A stretch of DNA of 64,000 nt from contig CM046454.1 in the NCBI GenBank assembly GCA_025506515.1, forward strand, positions 65,872,445 through 65,936,444, written 5' to 3'. Under the pieces are notes generated by a model. The model saw only the letters and a program-made list of their open reading frames with translations, was not told the DNA's origin and did not search any database. Position 1 is the first letter of the stretch. The number at the start of each line of letters is the position of its first letter. The position numbers and the translations under genes were made by a program. Of the stretch, positions 35,532-46,583 are shown piece after piece. The DNA comes from Flaveria trinervia. Its lineage: Eukaryota > Streptophyta > Magnoliopsida > Asterales > Asteraceae.

Positions 35532-36575
35532 TTGTACAAGCCCATAATTCCATACTTGAGGCGTTTGAAGAAAGAGATGTACCAACAATACGGTAAATTT
35601 CTTGACCTATTTAAGCAATTACATATAAACTTACCATTTGTTGAAGCTTTGTCACACATGCCCAAGTATGCGAAATTTCTCAAAGATCTTCTAACAAATA
35701 ACCAAAAGCTTGAGGAACTTTCACATGTGATTCTCAATGAAGAATGCTCGGTGGTGATTCAAAATAAGCTACCACAAAAAATGAAAGACCCGGGAGGTTT
35801 CACACTTCCTTGCTTGATTGGTAGTTAGACTGTGAATAACGCTCTAGCTGACCTAGGTGCTAGTATCAACTTGATGCCATATTCCATGTTTGAAAGACTA
35901 GACTTAGGAGAACCACAACCAACACGTATGAGTATTCAACTTGCCGATCTCTTAGTGAAATACCCGAGGGGTATAGTTGAAAATATGTTAGTGAGAATTG
36001 GTAAGTTTGTGTGTCCTGAAGATTTTGTAATCCTTGATATGAATGAGGAAAAAAATGTACCTCTTATTCTTGGCCGCCCCTTTTTAGCTACATATAGAAC
36101 CTTAGTAGATGCGTTTGAAGGTAAACTAACCCTTCGTGTGGATAAAGAAGAGGTGGTTTTCAAGATAAAGGTATCTATGCAACATTCTCAAATCCATGAT
36201 GATACACTTTATTTTGTTGATACTATTGGTTGTCATGTAGATAATTGTGTGAAGGAAATTTTTGAACATGATGTTTTGGAAACATACTTGTTTGATGATG
36301 AAGAGCTTGATGCCGATCAAGCTAACCAGATTGGTCTGACTCATTTGTCAGCGGATGAACCATCCTCCGATGTAAAAGTTCATGAAGTTGTTGAAGTGGC
36401 TGATCAAGAGAAGCAACCAAAAACAAAGTCATCAATTGAAGAACCACCATCATTGGAACTCAAGGAGCTACCCGCTCATCTTGAGTATGCTTATCTTGAT
36501 AATGATTCCAAGTTACTGGTTATTATTGCTTCTAGTTTGACAAGTGATAAAAAATCAAACTTTTGGATGTCTTAA
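35532..36575 (+). pseudogene. Protease region of Athila E2
   Basis: Two consecutive open frames separated by one stop at 35826. The first carries HMPKYAKFLKDLLTNNQKLEE. The second (35832-36575, 247 codons) carries ADLGASINLMPYSMFERLDL, the Athila-type active site, then MSIQLADLLVKYPRGIVENM, FVILDMNEEKNVPLILGRPF and GKLTLRVDKEEVVFKI, followed by an acidic linker ending in SSIEEPPSLELKELPAHLEY. This is the best preserved Athila protein part in the window. Confidence 0.88.
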
Positions 36576-36589
36576 AGATTCACAAGAAA

Positions 36590-37465
36590 GCTATGGCTTG
36601 GAATATTATGGATATAAAAGGGATCAATCCATCCTTTTGTACCCAGAAGACTACAATGAAAGATGATTACAAGCCAATTGTTTAACATCAATGTCACCTC
36701 AACCCAAATATGCAAGAAGTGGTTAAAAGGGAAGTAATCAAACTACTTTATGCAGGTTTGATCTACCTAATCTCATATTTTGCATGGGTTAGTCCAGTAC
36801 AAGTGGTACCAAAGAAAAGAGGTATGATGGTGGTGAACAATGAAAAGAATGAATTGATACCTACAAGAACCATCACTGGTTGGAGGGTTTGCATTCATTA
36901 TCGCAAGCTTAATGACACAATGAGAAAGGACCATTTCCCTTTTCCTTTTATTGATCAAATTAGAAAGGTTATCTGGGAATATGTTTTATTGCTTTCTTGA
37001 TAGTTTCTCAGGTTACTTCAAATCCCGATTGCACTTGATGATCAAGAGAAGACAACATTCACATGTCCTTATGACACATTTGCCTATCAACGAATGCACT
37101 TTGGATTGTGTAATGCTCCCGCCACGTTTCAAAGGTGCATGGTGGCCATATTTCATGACATGATTGAAGATTCAATGGAAGTGTTCATGGATGACTTCTC
37201 AGCTTTTGGAAGCTCTTTTGACCATTGTTTAAGCAATTTGAAGAAAATACTAACTAGATATGAAATGTCCAACTTGGTATTGAATCGGGAGAAATGTCAC
37301 TTTATGGTAAAAGAAGGCATTGTTTTGGGGCATAAAATTTCAAATGTTGGTTTAGAAGTAGATAGGGAAAAAGTTGAAACAATTTTAAAATTACCACCAC
37401 CTACTTCTATAAAGGAAATAAGAAGTTTTCTAGGTCATGCGGGATTTTATAGACGTTTGCATTAA
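36590..37465 (+). pseudogene. Reverse transcriptase of Athila E2
   Basis: MDIKGINPSF near 36608, HLNPNMQEVVKREVIKLLYA, WVSPVQVVPKKRGMMVV, ITGWRVCIHYRKLNDTMRKD and FPFPFIDQ near 36870-36960 form the fingers that E1 lacks. A frameshift follows near 36965. DSFSGYF is near 37000. The palm resumes at 37094 with MHFGLCNAPATFQRCM, VFMDDFSAFG (catalytic DD), LNREKCHFMVKEGIVLGHKI and ends FLGHAGFYRRLH at 37465. Stops and frameshifts inactivate it. Confidence 0.9.
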
Positions 37466-38000
37466 AGATTTTTCAAAAATTTCATGGCCTATGACACAAC
37501 TTCTTGAAAAAGATGTTCCATTTGTTTTCAATGAGGAATGTTTAAATGCATTCAACTTTTTAAAAGAAAAACTGATAAATTCCCCCATAATGGTTGCTAC
37601 TGATTGGACTCTTCTATTTGAGTTGATGTGTGATGCAAGCGACTATGTAGTCGGTGTGGTTTTAAGGCAAAGAAAGGACAAGCATTTTCATCCCATATAC
37701 TATGCAAGCAAGACATTAAATGATGCACAAGAAAACTACACGACCACTAAAAATGAATTACTTGTTGTAGTATTTTCTTTTGATAAGTTTCATTCCTATC
37801 TTGTTTTATCTAAAACCATTGTTTACACTGACTATGCAGCTCTTAGATATCTATTTGGCAAGAAAGATTCAAAACCACGATTGATCAGGTGGATCTTGCT
37901 TTTACAAGAATTTGACATAGAGATCTGAGATAAGATTGGAGCTAAAAATCTAGCAGCAGATCACCTCTCACGCCTTGAGAACCTATCCATGGAAGAACTA
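37437..38000 (+). pseudogene. RNase H of Athila E2
   Basis: Open to 37928: TQLLEKDVPFVFNEECLNAF, FELMCDASDYVVGVVLRQRK (first RNase H Asp), HPIYYASKTLNDAQENYTTT (Glu-containing helix region) and YTDYAALRYLFGKKDSKPRL. After a stop at 37926 the frame goes on with GAKNLAADHLSRLENL, the end of the domain. Confidence 0.88.
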
Positions 38001-38199
38001 AGGAAATCCAACATAAATGACAATTTCCCTCATGATTTTCTTTTACTGGTTCAAGTGATTGAAGAAGAATTTCCTTGGTTCGTGTATTTTGCTAACTATC
38101 TTGCAGGTGGAGTTCTTTGGAAAGGTATGACATATCATAGAAAAGAAAATTCATGTATGATGTTAAGTATTACTTTTGGGAAGTTCCATACTTGTTTTG

Positions 38200-39340
38200 A
38201 GTTTACGTGGATCAAGTGATGAGAAGATGTGTGCATGGGATTAAGGCAATGAGCAAATTTCATTATTGTCATAAAAGACCCACCGGTGGTCATTTCGGAG
38301 CAAATTACACCGCTAAAAAGTCTTTGACTCTGGTTTCTGTTGGCCCTCCATATTCAAGGATGCACATATGTTGGTTGAAGCATGTGATGCTTGCCAACAC
38401 ATAGTTAACATCTTTTCATGTGATAAGATGCCCCAAAATAGCATACAAGTATGCGAGGTATTCGACGTTTGGGGCATCGACTTCATAGGACCAATTCCAT
38501 CATCATATGGTCACAAATACATTCTAGTAGTCGTTGACTACATTTCAAAGGGGACCGAGGTACAAGCCTTTCCTAAAAATGATGTTAGGGTGGTGGTGAA
38601 ATTCTTAAAAAGCTCTTCACTCGGTTTGGTGCCCCTAAGGCTCTAATTAGTGATCGTGGCACTATTTTTTGTAATAATAAACTTGAAAAAGCACTAACTA
38701 GTTATGGGGTTAAACATCGTTTTTCAACATCTTACCACCCACAAATAAGCGGTCAAGTTGATGTCACTAATAGAAGTCTTAAACAAATCTTGGAACGAAC
38801 GTTTGGGCAAAACTAAAAACATTGGGCGGACAAATTATATGATGCTTTATGGGCTTTCCTAACCGCTTACAAAACTCCAAGTGGTACCAGACCATATAAG
38901 TTGGTTTATGAAAAGTCTTGTCACCTACGCATTGAACTCTAACACATAGCTCATTGGTCCTTGAAGGCCATTAATCTTGATCTAAAAGATGCTGGTGAAA
39001 ATAGGTTTTTGGAAGTCCATGAACTTAAAGAGTTGAAGAATCAAGCATATGAAAATTCCACAATCTACAAAGAAAGGATGATAAAATTACACGACAACCA
39101 CTTGAAGAACAACACACAATTCCAAGTGGGAGATCGTGTATTGCTTTAAAATTCAAGTCTTCGCTTGTTTCCCGGTAAATTAAAATCAAGATGGACGGGT
39201 CCTTACATCGTGAAGCAAGTATTCTCATATGGAATCATTGAAGTTGAACATTCGGACGGGAGGATTTTCAAGGTTAATGGTCATCGCTTAAAACATTACA
39301 TTGAAGGCCCGAGAGATGAAAGGAGTTTAACGTTATAGAA
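38200..39340 (+). pseudogene. Integrase of Athila E2
   Basis: Blocks in several frames: CHKRPTGGHFGANYTAKK near 38268, ACDACQH near 38380, WGIDFIGPIPSSYGHKYILV at about 38471-38530 (first Asp), ISDRGTIFCNNKLEKAL near 38645-38690 (second Asp), and YHPQISGQVDVTNRSLKQIL near 38735-38795. The third catalytic residue, normally Glu in GQVEVTNR, is Asp here. YKTPSGTRPYKLVYEKSCHL follows, and the tail GPYIVKQVFSYGIIEVE and GHRLKHYIEGP ends before 39340. Confidence 0.85.
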
Positions 39341-39560
39341 AGCCACCCTAGGGACAAGTGAATGCGGGGTCGAGTCAAGCTAATGACTCATAAATAAACA
39401 AAGCACTTCCGGGAGACAACCCGAGATTTTAAAATAATCCGCATCCTTTTGTTTTTATTTAATTCCTTAATTAGTATTTTTAACTAGTTCTCATTTTATT
39501 TTATTTTATTTTATTTTTAATTCAAAAGAAAGATGGTCGAATTCATCGAGTATGTGTGAT
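39341..39560 (+). other. Post-integrase linker of Athila E2
   Basis: GGGTCGAGTCAAGCTAATGA and CACTTCCGGGAGACAACCCG are shared with the end of the E3 integrase at 42705-42765. This conserved Athila spacer directly follows pol. Confidence 0.7.
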
Positions 39561-40065
39561 GTTATTTATAATGAAAGTGTGTCAAGTAAATTAATTTTTG
39601 AAACGAAAATATGAAGGTATTTTAAGTTAATGTGATTTTTTTAAAAATGATCACTATTATGATCATATTTATATAAATATGACCTTATTAAATGATTACA
39701 AATAAAATAAATTTTGAAAAAAAGCTTGTTGATACGATTATATTCAATCAAATATGCTCATATTTTCTGAATAAAAAAATTATCAAAATAAACTACAAAT
39801 GAATAAAACCCTTGACTTTCGTTGACCATCCAATTACATCTGCATTTCAACTTCTCTACCTTCATCTTCTTTCTACACCTTCCTCTCCTCTCCTTCTTCC
39901 TTACTACCACCACAATCCCGCCCTTCCACCATCTGTGCCACCATCACCAACAATCGCGCGACCACCTCCACCCACTTCAGCCCACCACCGCAAACCACCT
40001 CCACCCACATCGCGACCACCACCGTGCACACCCCCCCCCCCCATCATCACGATCCAACCATACCC
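39561..40065. other. Unassigned segment at the E2/E3 boundary
   Basis: AT-rich to 39800, with ATATGCTCATATTTTCTG reminiscent of Athila LTRs, then a C-rich run from 39840 to 40065 that encodes only proline-rich low complexity. It may be a strongly diverged start of the E2 3' LTR. The sequence switches to Athila RNase H at 40066 without a target duplication. Confidence 0.35.
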
Positions 40066-40270
40066 AACTTCTTGAAAAGGATGTGCCATTTGTTTTCAAT
40101 GATGAATGTTAGTTGCATTCAACTTATTGAAAGAAAAATTGATTAATGCACCCATAATGGTAGCCCCGGATTAGAATCTTCCATTTGAACTAATGTGTGA
40201 TTCTAGTGACTATGCAGTTGGAGCGGTTTTAAAGCAATGAAAGGAAAAGAAAATCCACCCAATTTACTAT

Positions 40271-41065
40271 TGTAGAGATTAATGAAGAGGCTAATACAAC
40301 CTAAACATCCAAAGTCTATCCTGCATGCTGCACAAGTGCTATGAAAAAGAATGCTTAGGAAGTTTCACACATGCAACAAAAATATTCTAAGTGTGAAATC
40401 TTCCGAAGCCAAGACCAATATCTTCCGAAGCCAAATATGAAGTCTTCCAAAGCCTCAGAGACAAAGTCTTCCGAAGCTTCAACTCATGAAGACAGATTTC
40501 TTCCGAAGACTTTTGACACATGCTTTATCTGATGTACTTTTCCATAAAGCTGGACACCTTTTCGTTGTATCTCTGTAAGGTCACCAACTTACATGAGTTG
40601 GTGAAAAAGTTCATGCTTTTGGTAACTGTACATTGAGGTCTTGAGTCTGTAACTTTCTATTTCATGTACTTTATCCTTTTTGTAATATATAAGGATGTGA
40701 GCTATGACATGTCATAGTCACTAGTCAAAAGGCAATCTGTCTTTTGACTCTACAATTAATTTTGTTTATGTCTAGTCAATTGTATCCAGCTGGCTTTCAA
40801 AGTATAGCCAGCTTTAGGATGTAGTATAAGTATCTCATGTTCTTGTATCTTTCCAATATGCTTTGTAACACTTGTAATAGAATATAGAGAAAGCAATACA
40901 CTGCATTCTTGAAAACCATATACTTGTGCCCCTGTGTTCTGTCTCTTACATTACTTGTGTTCTTAGTGTCTTATTATGGTTAATTCAATTCATTGTTTGA
41001 TTAAGTTTTAGTTAATCTCCTTTTGTGTTGTTGTGTTGTAATTGATCCCCTTCACTGGTCCTGCA
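40271..41065 (+). mobile_element. Solo LTR, Copia-like
   Basis: TGTAGAGATTAATG to CTGGTCCTGCA, 795 bp, with perfect 5-bp duplications ACTAT at 40266-40270 and 41066-41070. The reading of RNase H joins exactly when it is removed. A TATA-like TGTAATATATAAGG at 40681-40694 and the CCTGTGTTCTGTCTCTTAC tail resemble Copia LTRs. Four CTTCCGAAGC-type motifs lie at about 40410-40510. Confidence 0.85.
40408..40512. repeat. CTTCCGAAGC inverted-type short repeats in the Copia-like LTR
   Basis: TCTTCCGAAGCC or TCTTCCAAAGCC occurs at about 40410, 40430, 40453, 40475 and TTCTTCCGAAG at about 40499. CTTCCGAAG is nearly palindromic. Located upstream of the LTR TATA-like box, it could be a transcription factor site cluster. 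Confidence 0.6.
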
Positions 41066-41345
41066 ACTATGCAAGCAAGGGACTCGCAATGATGCTTAAA
41101 AGAACTACACAACCATCTAAAAATAATTGCTTGTTGTGGTGTTTGCTTTTCATAAATTTCATTCCTACCTGTCTTATTAAAAACTATTGTCTATACTAAT
41201 CATGCAGCTCTCAGGTATCTTTTTTGAAAACAAGATGCAAAACCAATAGTAGTTTGATGGATTTTGCTTCTACAAGATTTTGATACAGAGATACAAGACA
41301 AAAAGGAGCTAAGAATGTCGCAGCTGACCATCTTTATCGTCTTGA

Positions 41346-42765
41346 GAACCTATCTTTAGAGACTCACCGGCAATCCAACATAAATGACAATTTCCTACAT
41401 GAGTTTCTTTTGCACGTTCAAAAGATTGATGACCACCCTTGGTTGTGGATTTTGCAAACTACCTTGCGGGTGGGGTTCTCGTTAAAGGAATGACTTATCA
41501 ATAGAAAAAGAAATTCTTTAGTGACCTAAAGCATTACTTTTAGGAAGACCCACATCTGTTTATGGTTTGTGCGCATCGAATGGTGAGAAGATGTGTGCAT
41601 GGGAATGAGGCAATTAGCATTATTTGTTATTGTCACGAAGGACCCACAAGTGGGCACTATGGAGCTAATTACACTACGAGGAAGGTTTATGATTCCAGAT
41701 TCTATTGGTCCACCATCTTTAAGGATGCACACGCATTGGTTAAAGTATGTAATGCTTGCCAATGAGCAGGTAACATCTCGTCCCGTGATGAAATGCCTCA
41801 AAATGGTATTCAGGTAAGTGAGGTATTTGACATTTGGGGAAACAAATTCATGGGTCAATTTTCATCTTCACAAGGACACAAATACATCTTAGTTGTTTTA
41901 GACTATGTATCAAACAGGGTGGAAGCACAAGCTTTGCCCACAAATGATGCTAGGGTGGTCATGAAGTTCTTAAGAAAATTGTTCACACAATTTGGAGCCC
42001 CCAAGGCCTAATTAGTAGCTGAGGCACTCATTTTTGTAATTCCTTACTTGAAAAAGCCTTAGCACATTACGATGTTCACCGTAGATTTTCAATCCATTAT
42101 CATCCACAAACAAGTGGACAAGTGGAAGTCACTAATCGAGGCCTTAAACGTCATCTGGAACAAAAACTAGGGAAAATCGAAAGGTTTGGTAAAAAAAACT
42201 AGATGATGCCTTATGGGCTTTTCGTACCGCTTACAAAACACCAATCAGCACAACACCATTTAAGTTGGTTTATGGAAAAGCTTGTCATCTACCGGTTGAA
42301 CTTGAGCACAAAGCATACTTGGCTTTAAAATTATTTAATCTTGATTTGAGATATGCAAGTGAAAACAGATGGTTACAGGTTCACGAGCATGAGGGGTTGT
42401 GAAATCAAGCTTTTGATTACTCACGAATCTACAAGAAATGAACAAAGCAATTACACGATAACCACTTTAAGCATAACAAATAATTCCAAGTGGGGGAGTG
42501 TGTTTTGCTTTACAATCCAAGGCTTCTTTTGCTTCCAGTAAAATTAAAATCTTGATGGGTGTGTCATTACTTTGTGAAGCAAGTATTTTCGTATGGCGTT
42601 GTTAAAATTGAACAAAGTCAATGGCCATCAGTTAAAACATTACATTGAAGGCCCAATGGATAAGGAGTTAGAGGTCTTGGAGCTCCACCCTAAGGACAAC
42701 TAATGCTGGGTCGAGTCAAGCTAACGACTCGTAAATAAATGAAGCGCTTCCGGGAGGCAACCCGT
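41346..42765 (+). pseudogene. Integrase of Athila segment E3
   Basis: CHEGPTSGHYGANYTTRK and VYDSRFYWSTIFKDAHALVK at 41635-41745 (zinc-binding region), VCNACQ, then VFDIWGNKFMGQFSSSQGHK at about 41825-41885, where the first catalytic Asp position (normally GIDFMGPF) reads NKF. Later RFSIHYHPQTSGQVEVTNRG near 42090-42140 keeps the Glu. YKTPISTTPFKLVYGKACHL follows. The same post-integrase linker as in E2 lies at 42705-42765. Many frameshifts. Confidence 0.85.
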
Positions 42766-42879
42766 GAATTTTAGTCTTTTGTTTCCTACATATATATTAT
42801 TTTTAGTTATTTCTTTTGTCTAGTTACTTAATGATTATATGATCATTAATTTTAAGAACAATTTGCTGAGGGGAATGAA

Positions 42880-43800
42880 ATGCACACGCCTTCAAGTCTT
42901 TTATCTCAGATCATGGCTGAATGAGACATTCACAAATTTCTCAACTTTGATATTGATAGTGATGAAGCTGAGAAACTAATCAATATTCGACATAAACCCC
43001 TGATGACCACTATGACAGTGAATTAGATGGCCCTAGAGGCCTTGGGTGCTCATGATCGTGCCAAAGCTATTATCCCTCTTCCATGGAGACGACTATTTGA
43101 CATCAACCGACCACAATATAAAGAATTGGCTTTGGAGTTTTTCTCATCGTTCAACTTTCATCATCCAACAAAACGGCTTCACAATAATAAGGTTATCACG
43201 TTCTGACTTGGTGGAGTGCAACGTAACCTATCTATAGCACAGTTAGGGGTCAGGATGGGTCTTTACACCAAGGCCGAGTTATGAAAATCCATATTTTGAA
43301 AGGTCTAGACAGATCTACCAAAAGATGTCATAGCTAACTTATGGCAAGAAATTGGTGTGGGGGAATACATGGCTAGGGACACCAAAGCTACCAAGCTAAA
43401 AGACCCACTCCTTCGTTATTTTCATCGTGTGATTTCTACCTCCATCCCTAGTTTCCATAGGATGAGCATGGGGAGATGAGGATGATGGGAATCAAGAAGA
43501 GATAGAACATCAAAATGCAAGAGTAGCAAGATCACCACCTCCTCATCCCAGGGAGATCTTCATTCTCATATAGATCAAATGGATCAAACTTTGCAGCATG
43601 TCAGGGTACAGTGGTTGATAGAGGAGCGACAACAGGCTGCTGTTAGCAAGGGTCGGGTCTTACCTCTATTGTTGATCCCACCTCACGAGGGTCATGCTCC
43701 TCCATACAGAGGGATGCACACACAGACATGGCGGACTAGTATGATGTCCTCTCTTCTTCTTTTGGTTATATTATTCGAGTTGTGTCTTTTGACTTTTATG
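42880..43800 (+). pseudogene. Athila post-pol ORF remnant (Arabidopsis ORF-1/env-like position)
   Basis: Behind the integrase lies ALGAHDRAKAIIPLPWRRLF, DINRPQYKELALEFFSSFNF and RLGGVQRNLSIAQLGVRMGL in broken frames at about 43038-43265, the plant Athila ORF that follows pol. Its function is not established; the position corresponds to env-like genes of some Athila members, but no membrane glycoprotein features are visible here. Confidence 0.7.
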
Positions 43801-44984
43801 TACAACTCATAATAACGTTGGATTGTTATGCTTTTGCTAGTTGGTTTGTCACTTTATTTACTGCTTTATTTTGCATGATCGCTCTTTTAACTTTACTTAT
43901 TTTTTTGTTCTTAGGTTGTGATAGTGATCATCTTGGTTGGAATTTTCATGCTTGGTGTTGCTTGAGGATTTATTTTTGGAAACTTGTTGGATCTTTTGAA
44001 GACTTCACTCAAGGGGAGTTTTTCATTCTCTCTCTCTCTCACCTTATGCTTTTTTTGTTGCATTTGCATATTTTTGTACATTGTGGAAAATATACATTAT
44101 AAGTGTGGGGAGACATTTTAGTTTGATTTCACCAATGTCATCCATTTTGTTTTCTCTATGCATGTAATCTCTTCTTATTGGCTTGTAAAAAATCAGAAGA
44201 AGATAGCATCTTTCGCATCAATTTTCGATCCTTAAGCACAATGGTTTTTCAAAATCTTATGACTTGAATAAACAATCGGGTGTTTAATAAATACGATTGG
44301 AATACCAATTTATCATGGCAAGTTAAAAGAAGGATGATTTTATATGCATTTACACCTTTTCTTTATTCTTATCACCTCCGTTTTTTTTAGTTTAATTTTG
44401 TATCTTCTAAGCATTTACTCATCATAATCCATTGAGCCTAACTTGTTTTAATTCTAGAGTGAGCCGAATGTTGCTTTTATTTCAGAACTTGCTTAAGTAA
44501 TGCATTTTGAGATCATGAATAAAGTTGTTATCTAAAAATGATAGAAGCACTAGGAATGCCCACTTTGTGTACCCCTCTTCATTTCTATCCTTTATCCGAT
44601 CATCACCTTAGTCACTCTTGTTGAGCCTAACCCTTGTTTTTATTGTTTAACCATCATTTTAACCTAGATAACCAAATATCTTTTTTCCTTTTAACCCTTG
44701 TGTTAGAATCCGGATTTTTTAGTCGTTACCTTGTGCTATCTACTTGAGGTTATGTTAAGAATAATTGTATTTATTATTCTATTGGTATATTCAAAAAAAT
44801 AAAAAGAAAGGATCATGTTAGTTTTACTTCGTGTATCAGATACAATTAAGAATGAGCAATTTTTTATGTTATAACGGAAAGTCACAATAGTAGCTCATTA
44901 GAAGTATGATTATTCTAGCTTATGTTTAGTTTGTGTATTTTGCTATGTTTTTGTAGTTGATCATAATTAACATCTAGCAATTCC
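43801..44984 (+). other. 3' non-coding region of Athila segment E3
   Basis: AT-rich, with AAGTGTGGGGAGACATTTTAG at 44101-44121 (a purine-rich block typical behind Athila coding regions). No LTR of E3 follows; at about 44985 the sequence turns into LTR G. Confidence 0.55.
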
Positions 44985-45212
44985 GAATTGATTGATCTAG
45001 TATTGGTTGTTCTGATTTGAAACTTTTGGATTGTTTGTGCATATACGGAATAACATTATGGTATTGATTGTTCTTGACACTTGTTCTTTGCGACGGGCGA
45101 CGTCATGATCCATTGACAGAGAATTCCTTTAGAGATTCTCTTTAGCCTCAATGTGTTATGACGATCTCGTCCGTCACATCCTCTTGTTTCCGATACTAGT
45201 GGGGGTGTGACA
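44985..45212 (+). mobile_element. LTR G, second copy (3' end only)
   Basis: Colinear with 12710-12725 plus 13323-13539 and lacking the hAT element, ending GGGGGTGTGACA like copy 1. The upstream part of G is missing. Confidence 0.8.
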
Positions 45213-45396
45213 TCTACTTTCATAAAGTGTTTCTTTGAGTCTAGATTATTGTCATATTGTCTTAGACTTATTAGCTACTTGATTTGTTGAGTTTGTATTT
45301 CTCTTATTTTTAAATGCATCGTTCTTGTTGTTTTTTTTCTTATTTCTGGTTACTAATTAATAAAATCATCAAAGTTTACATTATATGAGAGGTAAG
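45213..45396. repeat. 184-bp spacer F, copy 2
   Basis: Same sequence, length and neighbours as 13540-13723. Confidence 0.8.
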
Positions 45397-46583
45397 CGTC
45401 ATGACCCGCTTGAAAGCAAGTCGTTTATCCCGTCTTCTTGAAGTTTCTAGACACATATACATATGATTAGAACGGCTCGGAAGTCTCCGCAATAGCCCGC
45501 ACGTTTCTGGACCAACATAACAACGATTAAGCAACCTAGAACAGCACCTTGATATATGAATAATATACATGTTAATAATGCATATCATCCCTCTTTTTAA
45601 GTGTTTTTGTTGCAAATTCAGTTGGATCAATACTTAATTATGTTATATTTGAATTTATATATGTTAGTTGGTGACTTTGTGATTATAATGCAAATACTCA
45701 AGCATTAAGTGAAATTGTTGAAATTTGGCTTATAAAATTGCCATGTCGAATTCTAACATGGTCATATCAGAATGTTCAAGCATTGCAAGTCTGATGGTTG
45801 ACACAGCCTTGTCATTTTAGACATGGTCATATGTGACGCAGACTTCCCTTTTAAGTCAAAATAAAACCTCATTTGAAAACAAGTAGGAAAACAAGAAACC
45901 CTAGCCCACTTTATCCTCCAAGTGAATTTTTAAGCATTTTTTGAAGAAAGAATACCAAGATTGAAGATCAATTGCTCCAAGAAAGAATTCAACACCATAC
46001 AACCCACCTCTACTCATCTTGGTTTGAAAATATCTAGATCAACCATGTTTTCTTCCATGTTTATAAGTTTAGTTGTGGTTTTTGTAGGTCTTATGGGCTA
46101 AACACTCTTAATCACTTAGATTAGATAAAGCTTAGCATACTTTGACATCTTGTATGTAACTTTTGGTGAAAATTAGGTTATTGGTTATTACAAAATTATG
46201 AATGCTCTTAAATGATTGTGTGCGTTTGTTTAGCTTAAGAAAATGTTGAATGTTGTGGATTAACTGTATTATGTTGAAAAACCATTTGTGTTAAAACATG
46301 TATTCATGAGTTGCATACATTAGTGTGTGATATATGACATTTGACTAGGAATGGTGAACTAGGGTTGAATATTTAGTAAAGTTGAACATGTTTGCATCCT
46401 TATACATATATTTAAGAAAATCATTGTGTTTGTTATGAATCTCTCCTAGCTTTGTATATGTGTAACTATCGATAATGCGCATATTTATGGTTCATGTATT
46501 CATGTTAGGATATTCATAAATTGAGGAATTTGCATAACTATTGTTACATTACGCGAATTGGAGGTGGTTTTCATGTGTGTATC

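Larger units (their letters stand above)
40066..41345 (+). pseudogene. RNase H of Athila segment E3, split by a solo LTR
   Basis: Starts TQLLEKDVPFVFNDEC, repeating about 80 bp of sequence also present at the end of E1 (27221-27299) with roughly nine of ten bases equal. It continues LMCDSSDYAVGAVLKQ and IHPIYY, is cut by the LTR at 40271-41065, resumes with YASKGLAM-like and CCGVCFS-like frames, then KGAKNVAADHLYRLENLS near 41305-41350. It might be the remainder of E1 or a third element. Confidence 0.75.

Noticed and set aside
39812..40112. Proline-rich open frames of 87-96 codons
   Set aside because: Composition of a C-rich stretch at a retroelement junction; the end of the frame runs into Athila RNase H sequence in the wrong frame.
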